Positions 45,472-56,210 of a DNA stretch of 64,000 bases are shown piece after piece. A model generated the notes under the pieces. It had not been told where the DNA came from and searched no databases. It saw only the letters and a list, made by a program, of their open reading frames with translations. Position 1 is the stretch's first letter; each line of letters begins with the position of its first letter. Source of the stretch: Ceratothoa steindachneri. Its lineage: Eukaryota > Arthropoda > Malacostraca > Isopoda > Cymothoidae. Where the stretch lies: positions 208,962,247 to 209,026,246 of the forward strand of contig OZ018319.1 in assembly GCA_963969495.1 (NCBI GenBank), in the 5' to 3' direction. Both the position numbers and the translations under genes were made by a program.

Positions 45472-46178
45472 TAGAGTGTTGGGATTCATTCACAGGATGT
45501 TACTTATAATAGTAAAGGTGTTATCCTTAAACTCTCTAACTTATATGTCAGGCCACATTTAGATTACTGTAGGTATACAAGCATGGTCCCCACACTTTAG
45601 ACATTATATCAACCTCCTAGATTTAGTGCAACGGGAGCTAGCAAAGATACTTCCTTTCCTGAAGCATCTGAAATGTATAGATAGGTTAAGAAGGATAAAT
45701 ATTTTTTCATTTGGAAAAAGGTGGGTGAAACAGGATATGATTGAGCTATTTAAATTTTATTTCGGGATAGATAAGTTTGATTTTAGAAAGTTCTTTGTGT
45801 TGAAAATAAAAAAAACCTAGATCTTTAGAGGGGATGTGAGGAAGTATTTTTTTACGAGAGAGTGCTAGATTAGGGGAATAGTTTACCACAGGAGACAATA
45901 TGCAGTCCAAATTTTAAAAAAAATCACGCACAAATTAGATGAATATTGGAGTATGGTTTTAATTTGTATTGAAGCAAATTACATATTGTAATATTGATAT
46001 GTTTGTATATTATTGATATGTGTATTGTAACTGCATAATTTATTTTTTGACAAACCATGATGGCGATACCTTTTTAGCAGCTTGAACGCAATCTTTTTGA
46101 AGCAGTATATGGGGTGTGTTGATTCGGATGATCTCAAATAGGCCTTCGTAGCTTTCGTCATCCCGTTGAATTATGCTA
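45472..46178 (+). pseudogene. LINE C piece 4: C-terminus and 3' UTR
   Basis: Resumes in the 'RVLGYI' codons and reads KGVILKLSNLYVRPHLDYCR, the region conserved in the relative at 32632-32973. It is followed by LLDLVQRELAKILPFLKHL and FSFGKRWVKQDMIELFKFYFGIDKFDF (C-terminal '.MIE.FK...G.DK.DF'). The 3' UTR ends near 46178 with GGCCTTCGTAGCTTTCGTCA, matching the end of the relative. Confidence 0.82.
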
Positions 46179-46780
46179 TCTTCCCAAATGGATCCAGCAC
46201 TGAAGAGCAACCGTCCATAATCATATATTTGCCTCTTATCATCTTATAAATATAAATGTCACGTTTAGTCTTTGTCCGCATAAATACAAAGATTAGTATT
46301 TCATTTATGTTATATTTAATAGTAGCAAGAAACTCACAAAATTCACGTTAATAAAGCGAAAACTTAAAGCCGTGAAAAAGAGAAACAACGAGTTCTCATT
46401 TAATGAATGGTTTCTTTTATTCCTTGTTAAATAAAGATAAAAGCAACTTGAATCTGTCGTTCCTCTGTTTCCTGCGGGTAATATTTATATTGTTTTTTAA
46501 ACTCTCATTTGATAAATGATGACTTAATAACACTCGTCCTCACTGTTTTCAATGGCTAACACATGATACCTAATTTTAGGCCAGTTTTTCGTGCTGAATC
46601 CGAAAAATCATGCTCATCTGATCTAATCCGATCATATTTATGAGATATAAGCATATGGCCGAAATTTCTATATTCCGATCTATTTGTAGGCGAATGTACA
46701 CACAATAGTAAATTTTGAACTCATTTATACACAAAAGGTTTACAGAATGTTCTAATTGATACCAAGAAGAGTACAAAATT
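46179..46780. other. Unassigned AT-rich sequence
   Basis: No gene or element was recognised between the end of LINE C and the minus-strand family member below. Confidence 0.4.
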
Positions 46781-48290
46781 TCAAAAAAAGATACTTATGG
46801 ATGATTGGTCTCTTGAGGGACTACCGATTGCGTCTAGCAGACACCAAATCCATTTTCAGGCACCAGCAGTAGTCAGCCCAAAGGTTGACATTCTAACGCC
46901 CTTGGTAGCGTTCCTCCAATACACGAATATCTTGGTGAAAGTGGTCACCCTGTTCTTCACTGATGTCTCCACAATTGTCGGGAAAATAGTCCAGGTGGGA
47001 CCGAAGGAAATGCATTTTTACTTCCATGCGCCCAGTAAGTTTGCGGAAAGTCTCCATTAACTCATCAACTGACTTCTCATACTGAGGACTTCTTTGGTTT
47101 TCAAGGAAGATTGCAATGACTGACCTAATGGAAAACAAGGCAGAAAATTTAGCAGGATTCAGTGCTTCATCAAAACTGGTGTCCTTGATGAGCTCTATTA
47201 TTTAAGGATTGTCAAATACACCTGCCTTCAGTTTTTCCATGCTGACTCATGGAAACCTCTGACGGAGGAAAGCAGATCTGTACCTTCCTTGCCCATTGCC
47301 TTGACAAAGTTCTTAATCAAACCAAGTTTGATGCAGTAGGGTGGAAGCAATATCTTGCTCGGTTCAACCGAGATCTAATTCTTTTTTGAAGGCCAGTATT
47401 GGCTGACATAATGCTGGTCGTCAACCCCCCGACTGTCCCACAAACACATAAAGCAAGGCAGCTGAACAGGGATAGATGAAAACTTATTGCTGTTTTTAAG
47501 AACTGCCTTAAGACTTCTGCTAGATGAGTCAATGAAATTTCTCCATTCCATAGCATCATAATTCAGGCCCATTAAGTTGAACAGGTCAACAATGTTGTTA
47601 GGATGGACCAATAAAGAGGCTTCATCAAACCTGAAAAATTTCCTAAATTCTTTCTCACGATACCGATACCAATAGAATGATGTACCTTGTGCCAGCATAA
47701 ATTTCTCTCGAAGACGTGAACCCAATGACCCAGCAGATTCTTTGGAAAAGTTCAGGTCTCGTGTCAGGTCATTGAGTTCGGCTTGTGTAAATGGCACCTG
47801 TTGGTTGCCCTCTCCTGGCTTTTATCCATCAAATTCAGCTGCGTCGGGAGTGATACGAGCCTCAGAATCGGAGCTAGAACCGATGGTAAAAATCAGCGTC
47901 AGGAACTTAAAGATCGGGGCCATGTGGGACTGGTTTTATAGCAGAATGAACATTACAGTATTGAAGATGGTGCTTGTTCTTGCGATTGATGCCTTTCAAA
48001 TTTGTCATGCAGAAGTAGCACTGTGTGACGTGATCTTTGCCTTTCGTCCACACCATTGAGACACTAAATGGCATAATCTTCTTTTTTTATTTCTTCAATC
48101 GCGTAAATTTTACACCAAATATGGGGAGCAAATGGCTGATCCTAGTCCCCTAGTTTCACTCCAAAGTAAGAATGATATGCCTTTTTTACAAAATCCGTGA
48201 TTTTTGCTTGACAGTGTGGAGAGCGACAGGTCCGCAGAGGTAACAAAATCAATTCGGATGATTCTGACACGTACGATCCATTGTAGTGCA
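46780..48290 (-). pseudogene. Intronless copy of an uncharacterised Cys-rich protein family
   Basis: In coding order: a degraded N-terminal block (YHSYFGVKLGD...FAPHIWC, about 48200-48100), MVWTKGKDHVTQCYFCMTNL then KGINRKNKH without a gap (about 48050-47950), AIKPVPHGPD, then an open block 47797-47375 with FTQAELNDLTRDL, SRLREKFML and NFIDSSSRSLKAVLKN. A ~165-bp deletion joins this to PCFMCLWDSRG. It continues with ILLPPYCIKLGLIKNFVKAM and, at 47138-46893, MHFLRSHLDYFPDNCGD...FHQDIRVLEERYQGR, ending with WADYCWCLK. The partner at 53.9-56.2 kb has an intron where this copy reads straight through. I know the family only as unnamed arthropod multi-copy proteins. Confidence 0.8.
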
Positions 48291-49904
48291 AATCTAGAAC
48301 TGAAAAGAATAAAAAAGGTTATGTATAGTTACTCATAACTAGATTTGACAAAAGAGAAGTAATAAACGGTTGCATGATAGCGTTATTTTGGAATATACGT
48401 TCTAATATAAATCGAGCATATCTTAGAAACCAGAGGTGACTAAAGAAAACTAATTCTATTCTTAAATTTAGCATGCAAATATGTTTCTAAATCAGTGAGA
48501 AAACTTTTGAAAAAAGTTTGGAAACGCCGTCCAGTGTAATCAATAACAATTAAAAAATCATGGTAGAAATAGTCAGCAAATATAATATACTAAATTAGTA
48601 TCTGCAATTATCTATTATTATTACTTAAAACTAAAAATCGAAAATCAACGAAGAAAATCTACCAGAAAACTTGTAATGGGAGATTTCTAAAAAGAAATGG
48701 GGGTTATTATGTGGGAGAGATAAATAGCATGTAGATCTTCCTACGGGTGTTGTAGGCTGGAAGGCATGCAATAACTCAAATGTCAGATGTAGGCTTCCGC
48801 TCAGGCTACGCCTTTATACCCACGATGGCCTTTCTAAGAATTTAAGATGTAGGCATTATATTACTTTTATAATCATTAAAATTATTACATAAAATGCAGT
48901 ACTTATTACTACTACTAATTAAATTATTTTCAAATCAATATTAATTTAATAACAGGATCTAGAGATCTCAACATTAGAATTACGGCCTACATGTGTAATA
49001 AGCATGTACAACTGAACCACTCTTATTAAATCTTTACGTAATAACTTGAAACTACATTTATTAATTATAATTACCATAAGTAAAAATCCTAACAGAACCA
49101 AAAATGCGGGAAAAGCTGAAGCGTATAGAGCCATTTACATAATTTTCCCGGCTGAAAGCCATTTAATATCGGCAGCTTAAATGGTAGCACACAAGTACCT
49201 TCATTCTTAAAACGCGACTCGATGTAATTAAATTAGCGCTTCTAAGTGGAAAAATGTTGTTTGAATTTAAATACTTTGAAAATGGAATTAAAAAAAATAA
49301 TAATTCATTTATAAAAGCATGGGAGATCTATTTTTTTCATTAAATATTCGAAAAATAATATTGGTTGAACGGTAATTAGAGGTACAGGTTATTGAAAAAT
49401 AAATTAAATATTCATATGACTAATTTCATAAAGAGGTCCGAAAGAGTATGGTTAATAGTAATTGTGATAATGGAAATGGAGCCGGTATTAAGTCAGTATG
49501 TTTATACCTTGGCACTGCCCACCTCTTTATGGGAAAGCAATGTAATGTTACATTTCCACTCGAAAACTAAAATTATTACTTGCATGGAAAATCTTTAATA
49601 AAGGAAAAAAAATGAAAAAGAAGGTGAAGTGATAGCCTGTTTGTAAGAATCTTTCAAACGTCCACTGAGAGGTAAATGAAACCCACCATTACTTCCAGCT
49701 TCTCTGAAAATCGGTGTTATTAACAATCTTTAGCATCTTCAATTTGGTCAAGTTCTATTTCTACTTTTTAGCACAATTAATATTATTTTCAAAGAAATTG
49801 TTCCAGGCAAATGCAAGCGAGAAAAGGATTAAATAATAATATCCGAATCAATATAAACATAAGAAAATAAATAAATATAAAATAACGTAATAAATAAAGA
49901 TTAT
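48291..49904. other. Unassigned AT-rich sequence
   Basis: No domains, tandem arrays or terminal repeats were recognised. Short open frames (48946-49134 minus, 49392-49598 plus) have no distinguishing features. Confidence 0.4.
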
Positions 49905-49920
49905 ATTATTGTCAGAGATT

Positions 49921-49923
<3 letters not shown>

Positions 49924-49987
<64 letters not shown>
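49924..49987. repeat. (GA)n microsatellite near the solo LTR start
   Basis: About 64 bp of nearly pure GA, beginning 14 bases inside the LTR. Confidence 0.97.
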
Positions 49988-49995
<8 letters not shown>

Positions 49996-50325
49996 GAGGA
50001 AGAGAGGAAGATACACGCCACCTCGCCCTTCAATAGAGAGAGAGACAACAGACACCTTGGTGATCCTTTTCGTCTGCGCTAATAGAGGTTTGAAATGATG
50101 AGACGCCGTGAAACGCCGTGATGACCTGAAATGCCGCTTTCAAAGAAACCTGCGACAAGCGTGAGAGCCCAGAAAGTCCCATCTAAAGTTGGACAGAGTC
50201 TGCCTCGCTAGCTTAAGAACCTTTACGCCCTCGCGCTTAAAGGCAAAGTTTATTCTGGTCTAGCGATGCCTCTGCCCCTAGAACCTTTCCCTTCGGACGG
50301 AGAGGGTAAAACCCCATTCGACCCC

Positions 50326-50332
50326 TATAAAT
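50326..50332 (+). promoter_or_regulatory. Candidate TATA box of the solo LTR
   Basis: TATAAAT about 415 bp into the LTR, in a GC-richer setting, followed within 30 bp by a directly repeated region. Position fits a U3 promoter; no experimental support. Confidence 0.5.
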
Positions 50333-50349
50333 CCTCCGACACCAGAGTT

Positions 50350-50545
50350 GGAAGGCAGTATCCGCTGTCCTCCCTGCCCCGTCAGTATCCGCCTTCCTTC
50401 CTGTCCCGTGAGTATCCGCCGAGTATCCGCGAGTATCTGCCAACCTCCCTGCCCCTTCAGTATCCGCTGAGTATCCGCCGACCTTCCTGTCCCGTCAGTA
50501 TCCTCTGTCCGTCCCGTCAGTACCCGCTATTCGTGTCCCGTTGGA
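50350..50545. repeat. Degenerate tandem repeat downstream of the LTR TATA box
   Basis: CAGTATCCGC (or GAGTATCCGC) followed by CTTCCTGTCCCGT recurs about eight times at 10-30 base spacing. The open frame 50266-50571 on plus is a by-product. Confidence 0.75.
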
Positions 50546-51247
50546 CTCTGCACAATTCTCGCAGAATCTGACAAACTCCTGGTATTCTCCTTAATTCAGG
50601 TGAGGCTACCTCGAACCGCTTCCCCCGCTCCTCCAACACAGCGTGCTCAATCTTGATTCGTGTTACTCGAAAGCAAGATTCAGTTCGCCTTCTCCCCCCG
50701 TAATAGTCATTATTTAGAGACTATTGTTTGAACTTTCCGCTAAGGTAAGGATTACTTCCTCGAACCAAATCTTCGAAGCAACAGCAATGCGCTACTATCC
50801 TGTGCAAGTTCTCTCTCTGACCCCCTCCCCCTCCCCAGTGTAAGCCTCATCATGGGCTTAGTCTACGCTCAATGTCATTCGAGCGTCCCTCGATTCATAT
50901 GGTCCGTTTGTTTGTACGGTGACCGCCCTCACCAATTCTCCCTCGCCCCTTTAGCTGCTAAGAGCCGTTTAAATTTAATATGTGTATAGCTCATGTTAAA
51001 ACTCCTTTTAACTTTGTGAAATGTTATTGATTTACATATTAGTAAAGTTATTTTTGTACCCGTTTTTCTGTTATCCCGGAACTCCAAGATAGTCGACTAT
51101 TGGCCAACCTAATTTCAGTTAATTTACACTCTGTTTATATTGTAAACTTCCCACGCACTCGTAAAGCAGAAAGGGTGAGCTTTACTCTACTCTAAGACCT
51201 CTATATTAATGTGGTGTAAGGTGTGCGGGATAACCTACGACAATTAT

Positions 51248-51848
51248 TTTACCAAACCACATAACTTTAGTAATAAGCAATATACTTTTGCTTGACAAGA
51301 GGGCAATATTTATCGTGCGATGTTTCGATTTCCTGATTATCAGTCATCTCTAAAATAATATGTTAAGATGTAGCACATGCGGTTTTACAGAACAGGAAGA
51401 AAATTGTATACGAGTCAATTTTGAGAACATATGGACATACTAAATCAAATATGACTATGATTAGGATTTGGTTAGTTATAAACATTGGTATTTTGTGTCT
51501 ATCTCTCTCTTCTACATGAGCTCCCTATTTTGGGATGGACGGGAGGAAAAAGCTTAAAGAACAGTTCTTTAATTTCGCATTTAAATAAAACATGATTTAT
51601 GGGCAATACGAAAATCTTTGCTAAGGCAAATCTATCTGATCCTATTCAATTCAAATTAATACTAAAATTTAAATTGTTAGGAATAACTTCATATTATACG
51701 AGTAGTTTGGACGGAGCTTAGAGAAGTTAAAAATAAAGAAATTTAGAATTTCAGACAATCTTTAGATAGAACCAAATAACCAAAATTCTTGATACTTAAA
51801 AATATTACAAATTTGGTCAGTTGTTTATTATTCTTATATATATATATG

Positions 51849-51944
<96 letters not shown>

Positions 51945-52700
51945 GAAAAAACTCACAAAGTGGCACGTGAGGAAAGCAATAATATGTGGGTTAATTTTCA
52001 TATATATATATAACACTAAAAGAGGAAATGTTAATTGTCATTGAAATATGGAACATAAAAGACACTATTTTTGAAGGGTTTTTTTTATACCCAATTCTTT
52101 CCCTGAGTTTGGCTAGGGAGAGAAGAATCTTACTCAGAATCCCTATAAATATGTGATATGTGCTCTGCCCTTTTCCATCTCCTTGAAGGAAGCAAAGGCA
52201 ACATTACCATTTATTGCAGGGGTAAGTAATGCGGTGAAAGTGGTTGAAGAAAATGAATGAATAGAAAGGAGAGAAAGTGAATAAAATTAGACCAATTATA
52301 AAATAAAATGGCTAGAGGAAAGCTCGCTCAAACGAAAGGAAATTAGTGAACAGAACTGAAAAGAATGTGAAACAATTCAATCGAATACCCTTGATGGAAA
52401 AACAGATCAAGATAATAAACCACAACCAAGTAAATGAACAAGAATGAGAAATCATGGAGACATTGCCCCTTTAGATTTCATGAGCCCAAATTCAAGGTAT
52501 AAGCATTGACTATGAAGTTCAAACACTAGTTTAGGTCCTTGAAATTTCGCATATTTTTTCGGATAAAATTCGTTATTTAGTTCGTTATTCTGATTATCAC
52601 ATCGCTATAATTATATTCAGGGTGCGTAAGTTATTTGAGGAGATTTTCTTTTACTATATAGTAGCATATTATCTGACTTCATATTTTCTATATTTCAGAA
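51248..52700. other. Unassigned sequence with a long (TA)n array
   Basis: No genes recognised. A (TA)n array of about 108 bp with TG and CA interruptions lies at 51835-51942. Open frames on both strands across it are artefacts. Confidence 0.5.
51835..51942. repeat. (TA)n microsatellite
   Basis: Nearly pure TA over 108 bp, the longest microsatellite in the window; two point interruptions near its start. Confidence 0.97.
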
Positions 52701-52708
52701 TTATCAAT

Positions 52709-53040
52709 GGCTGATCCTTTGCTTAGACAAAAAATGAAGAGAGACGCAGTTATCGTGGCTATAAAGGCTGAACCTAGTAATTTAGAAATAGCACAATTTT
52801 TAAAAGTCGCTAGATCCATCGTCTACAAAGTTTGCAAGGAGTTAGAAGCCAAAGATGGTTAAGCCATGGATCGACAATGTACACAAGGAAAGACCTTATG
52901 TGTTTTAACAAGACTCGGCACCACCACATAAAGTTCAAGCGTCGCTGATGGATGACATAAAACTTTGATGAACACATAACCCTTAACATTTGGCTTCCCA
53001 GCTTCCCAGATCTCAATACATTGGACTACTATGTATGTAG
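52709..53040 (+). pseudogene. mariner-type transposase with the middle deleted
   Basis: ATG at 52709 reads MADPLLRQKMKRD.VIVAIKAE, then EIAQFLKVARSIVYKVCKELE, a helix-turn-helix DNA-binding region of Tc1/mariner transposases. It then joins, one frame over, to VKPWIDNVH...YVF-stop-QDSAPPHKVQASLMDDIK, the '(F)QQDSAPPHKA' catalytic block with its second Asp, and TLDYYV ('PDLNPLDYYVW') near 53020. The first catalytic region between them is missing. This is a typical internally deleted, non-autonomous copy. No terminal inverted repeats were identified. Confidence 0.75.
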
Positions 53041-53555
53041 CGTGGTTATAGCTTAGCGTAAAGTCGCTAGCTTGGCTCAAAGTCGGTCGCTTGGCATTAG
53101 GTCGTTCGCTTGGCCTAAGGTCGCCTGCTTGTTGCCTACTTGTCGTAAGGTCAATTGCTTGGCGTAAAATCGCTCGTTTGGTGGAAAAGGTCGCCCGCTT
53201 GTCGTAAGGTTATTCGTTTGGGGTAAATTCTCGCTTGGATTAAGGTCACCCGCTTGTCATATGGTCGCTCGCTTGGCAGAAGGTGGCCCTGTTGGTGAAA
53301 GGTGACTCTCTTGTCTTAAGGTCGCTTGTGTAGCGTAAAATCGCTCGCTTGCAGAAAGGTCGCTCGTTTTTCGTATGGTCGCTCGCTTGGTGTAAAGTCA
53401 CTCGCTTGGCCTAAGGTCACCCGATTGTCGTAAGGTCTTTTGCTTGGCATAAAGTCGCTCAATTGGTAGCAGGTCGCACTCTTGTCGTATGGACATTCGC
53501 TTGGAGTAAAGTCGCTCGCTTGGCGCAAGATCGCTCTCTTGGCGTGGATAAGGAG
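53041..53555. repeat. Minisatellite, ~20-bp unit, about 25 copies
   Basis: Unit GGTCGCTCGCTTGGCGTAAA with many variants (CGTAAGG, CAGAAGG, GTAAAGT) at 18-24-base spacing. It follows directly on the last recognisable mariner codons. Minus-strand open frames inside it are artefacts. Confidence 0.92.
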
Positions 53556-54196
53556 CATTCTCCAAGCATGGCCGATGCATTACACTGGTCTGCGTCAAAA
53601 ATGTACCTTAGGTTTTCTATAGTGTTTCTTAATAAAATTTACCTCCTAAATCCAAATCTATCATTCGTTTTTCTCTATCACCTCCAGTTTTTGCGATACA
53701 GGGGGTGATAATAATTTTATAGTTTATACATCTCCTATATTACATCAAATTTCAATAGTTTTTGCACTGCTCTATTCGCAGTAAATTTTGTGTACATTTT
53801 AAGTAATTATGCAAATAGGTTTATATTTTGCAGGTTAAAAATTGCTTAGCATTATAATAATAAGAATAATAATAATAGTGGTTGAGTTAAAAATAAACAG
53901 AAAATGTAAGAATAGCTCCGACAGATTTTGCTATGTTTGCGGCAAAGTGACTTTTCCCGAGCAGCAAAGTACAATCCCTCGTGTAATTAAATCTTTGTAT
54001 CATCCATATTTTGGAGTAAGGCTAAGAGATCAAGATAAAAGTTTTGCACCACATATCTGCTGCAAGGGATGCTACATAGGTTTAAGACGCTGGAGTCAGG
54101 GCGAACAGAAGTCCCTCTCTTTTGGTGTTCCCATGGTGTGGAGAGATGGCAAGGACCACACTACGGACTGCTATTTTTGCATGACAAATCTTAAAG

Positions 54197-54394
54197 GTGA
54201 GCATTGTATCAAGTATTTAAGCTTTCTGTATTATACTGGCTCCTGAAAATGTCATTATTATGCAAAGACTTAGCATAAAATTTAAAACTAACATAGTTCA
54301 CTTCAGCATGAACATATCCTTTACTAAACATTTATGTACCATCTGCAACTCCAAATCAATTCCTTTATGTAATATGCAATTATATTTTCCACAG
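54197..54394 (+). other. Spliceosomal intron 1 (198 bp)
   Basis: Donor AAAG|GTGAGC and acceptor TTTTCCACAG|GT. Joining gives a phase-1 Gly codon, K-G-I-N-K-K, exactly the uninterrupted KGINRK found in the minus-strand copy at about 47990. Confidence 0.88.
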
Positions 54395-55021
54395 GTATAA
54401 ATAAGAAGAATAAACATAGTGTGGCATATCCGGATGTTCCTTCTGCCATCAAACCCCTGCCCCATGGCCCAGGAATTCCTATACCTTCTCCCCCTGAACA
54501 TATAGAGGTACATGAAGAGATTAATATGGAAGTTGACCAAGATTATGACACATCTGAGTCTTATCAGGTTTCCACACATGATATGGTCGCAAGACCATTT
54601 ACTCAAATTCAGTTAAATGACCTGACCAGGGATCTGGGGGTTTCAAAGGCGAATACACAACTCCTTGGCTCTCGACTTCGTGAAAGTAATCTTCTCGCTT
54701 AAGAAACAACATTTAGGGGGGTACAGAAATAGAGAACAAGAGTTTCGAAGCATTTTTTACAGCATTCTTCCAGCTCTTTATTATACTGCGCCAATATTAA
54801 AGGACTTGTTGAGGCCCTTGGAATTCCCTACAGCCCATTAGAATGGAGACTGTTCATAGATTCCTCCAGTAGAAGTTCAAAAGCTGTGTTACTGAATATT
54901 GGTAACAAGATAGCTTCCGTTCCTATAGGCCATTCAATCCAACTTACTGAAAGTTATGAAAAAATTGCTGGATGCAATAAATTACTCTAGCTATAAGTGG
55001 AGGATATGTGGTGACTTAAAG

Positions 55022-55434
55022 GTAAAATCATTTTACACTTGGCATTTCTAAGCTTTTTGATATTGACATTTTCATTTTTAATTGTTAATACTTGTATACA
55101 CCTTTTGGTCAACTTACATTTTACAAGAATGCAAATCTGGAAATTATGAGTCATTTTTGAGTTATATTTTTTGTTGAAGTGTGTCCCTATAGGTTAATGC
55201 ATCCTATTGGGTTAATGGGGAACTTATCCTAATTGAGAAGGTATACAACATAACTCAATAAACTCAAAATAAAATGTACATATATCCAATTAGTTCCAAT
55301 ACGATGATTTAATACATCGGCATACAGGATTTTTCAGTACATATTCATATTCTTATTGTTTTAAGAAATATTACTTTGAATTTGTTTTTAGAAATATTAC
55401 ACTGAATTTACATACCGTGCTAAATTTTTTTCAG
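55022..55434 (+). other. Spliceosomal intron 2 (413 bp)
   Basis: Donor TTAAAG|GTAAAA and acceptor TTTTTTTCAG|GTAGTG. Joining gives GDLK-VVSLTLG in phase 0, a continuous and conserved-looking reading. The partner copy has a deletion over this point. Confidence 0.85.
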
Positions 55435-56210
55435 GTAGTGTCTCTTACGCTTGGGACGCAAACAGGCTACACGAAGCATCCCTGTTTCCTATGTTTATGG
55501 GACAGTCGTGCAGATAGTATGCACTATGAGAAGAAGGTTTGGCCTCCACGAGAATCATTTAGAATTAGATTAAACAATGTGATAGCTGAACCTTTAATGC
55601 CTCCTCAAAAAATACTCCTCCCTCCACTGCATATAAAGCTTGGCATAATGAAAAATTATGTCAAAACCCCTAATAAAGTAAGCCAAGCTTTTAAATTTCT
55701 TCTTCAAAAATTTCCACACATCAGTGACGCTAAACTCCATGGGGGAATTTTTGATGGACTTCAAGTCAGGAACTTGATCAGCAATTTGATGCATCAATGA
55801 AGGATATAAAAAAAGATGCCTGGAAAGCTTTCAAAGCTCTAGTTAACAATTTTCTAGGCAATAAAAGAAGCCTAGAAGAATATGTTGCCCTGGTCAATCA
55901 GCTCTTAATAAGTCCCAAACATTTGGGAGCTCGAATGTCTATAAAGATACACTTTTTACAGTCCCATCTGGATTATTTTCCCGACAACTGCGGGGATTAC
56001 AGTAAAGAACAGGGGCAAAGATTCCACCAGGACATAAAAACAATGGAATCCAGGTACCAGTGTGAATGGAACGGAAACATGCTTACTGACTACTGTTGGT
56101 GTTTGAAGCGTGATGCACCAGATGACAGGCACAAACGAAAATCGTCAAGGGCGTCTGTTCTTCGAAATTATAATTATTTTCTTTATTATGTTGCATTCTT
56201 TTATTTTTTG

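Larger units (their letters stand above)
25290..46178 (+). mobile_element. LINE C: CR1-like LINE split into four pieces by nested insertions
   Basis: Pieces: 25290-26952, 33629-34325, 37404-37473 and 45478-46178, together about 3.1 kb. Reading across the gaps restores one LINE: endonuclease, then RT (DRKIANV; DFSKAFDKVQH), then the connecting region, then '..KEVILKL.NSYVRPHL' and the C-terminus. A reverse-oriented relative at 32033-33065 covers three of the junctions uninterrupted and was used as the guide. The ends agree with each inserted element's own termini: 10-bp repeat TATATTAGAT for the hAT, 6-bp TAGAGT for the LINE block. The 3' end (CTTTCGTCATCCCGTTGAAT) matches that of the relative. 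Confidence 0.85.
49910..51242. mobile_element. Solo LTR with 5-bp target duplication
   Basis: Starts TGTCAGAGATTACC and ends GGATAACCTACGACA, with ATTAT on both sides (49905-49909 and 51243-51247). The TGTC start and CGACA end match element 1's LTR style. A TATAAAT box is at 50326-50332. No internal region is present, so the internal part was lost by LTR-LTR recombination. Strand is drawn from the TATA box and would be plus. Confidence 0.82.
53840..56210 (+). pseudogene. Intron-bearing copy of the same uncharacterised Cys-rich family
   Basis: Exon 1 (to 54196): DRFCYVCGKV, YHPYFGVRLRD, FAPHICCKGCYIG and HTTDCYFCMTNLK, i.e. paired C-x2-C sites. Exon 2 (54395-55021): GINKKNKH...AIKPLPHGPG, FTQIQLNDLTRDL, SRLRES, several frameshifts, LFIDSSSRSSKAVLL and WRICGDLK. 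Exon 3 (from 55435): VVSLTLGTQTGYTKHPCFLCLWDSR, LLPPLHIKLGIMKNYVK, a one-base frameshift at about 55780, then SIKIHFLQSHLDYFPDNCGD...RFHQDIKTMESRYQ and LTDYCWCLKRD. Both introns are GT-AG. Stops and shifts in exons 2 and 3 make it a pseudogene. Three Asp-centred blocks (FIDSS, CGDLK, FHQDI) could be an RNase-H-like catalytic triad, which is my inference only. Confidence 0.82.

Noticed and set aside
46797..48059. Plus-strand open frames of 87 and 105 codons
   Set aside because: Shadows of the minus-strand Cys-rich family member, which has clear conserved blocks.
53316..53598. Minus-strand open frames with repeated SDFTPSERPY-like peptides
   Set aside because: Translation of the 20-bp minisatellite; the peptide periodicity follows the DNA repeat and has no independent support.
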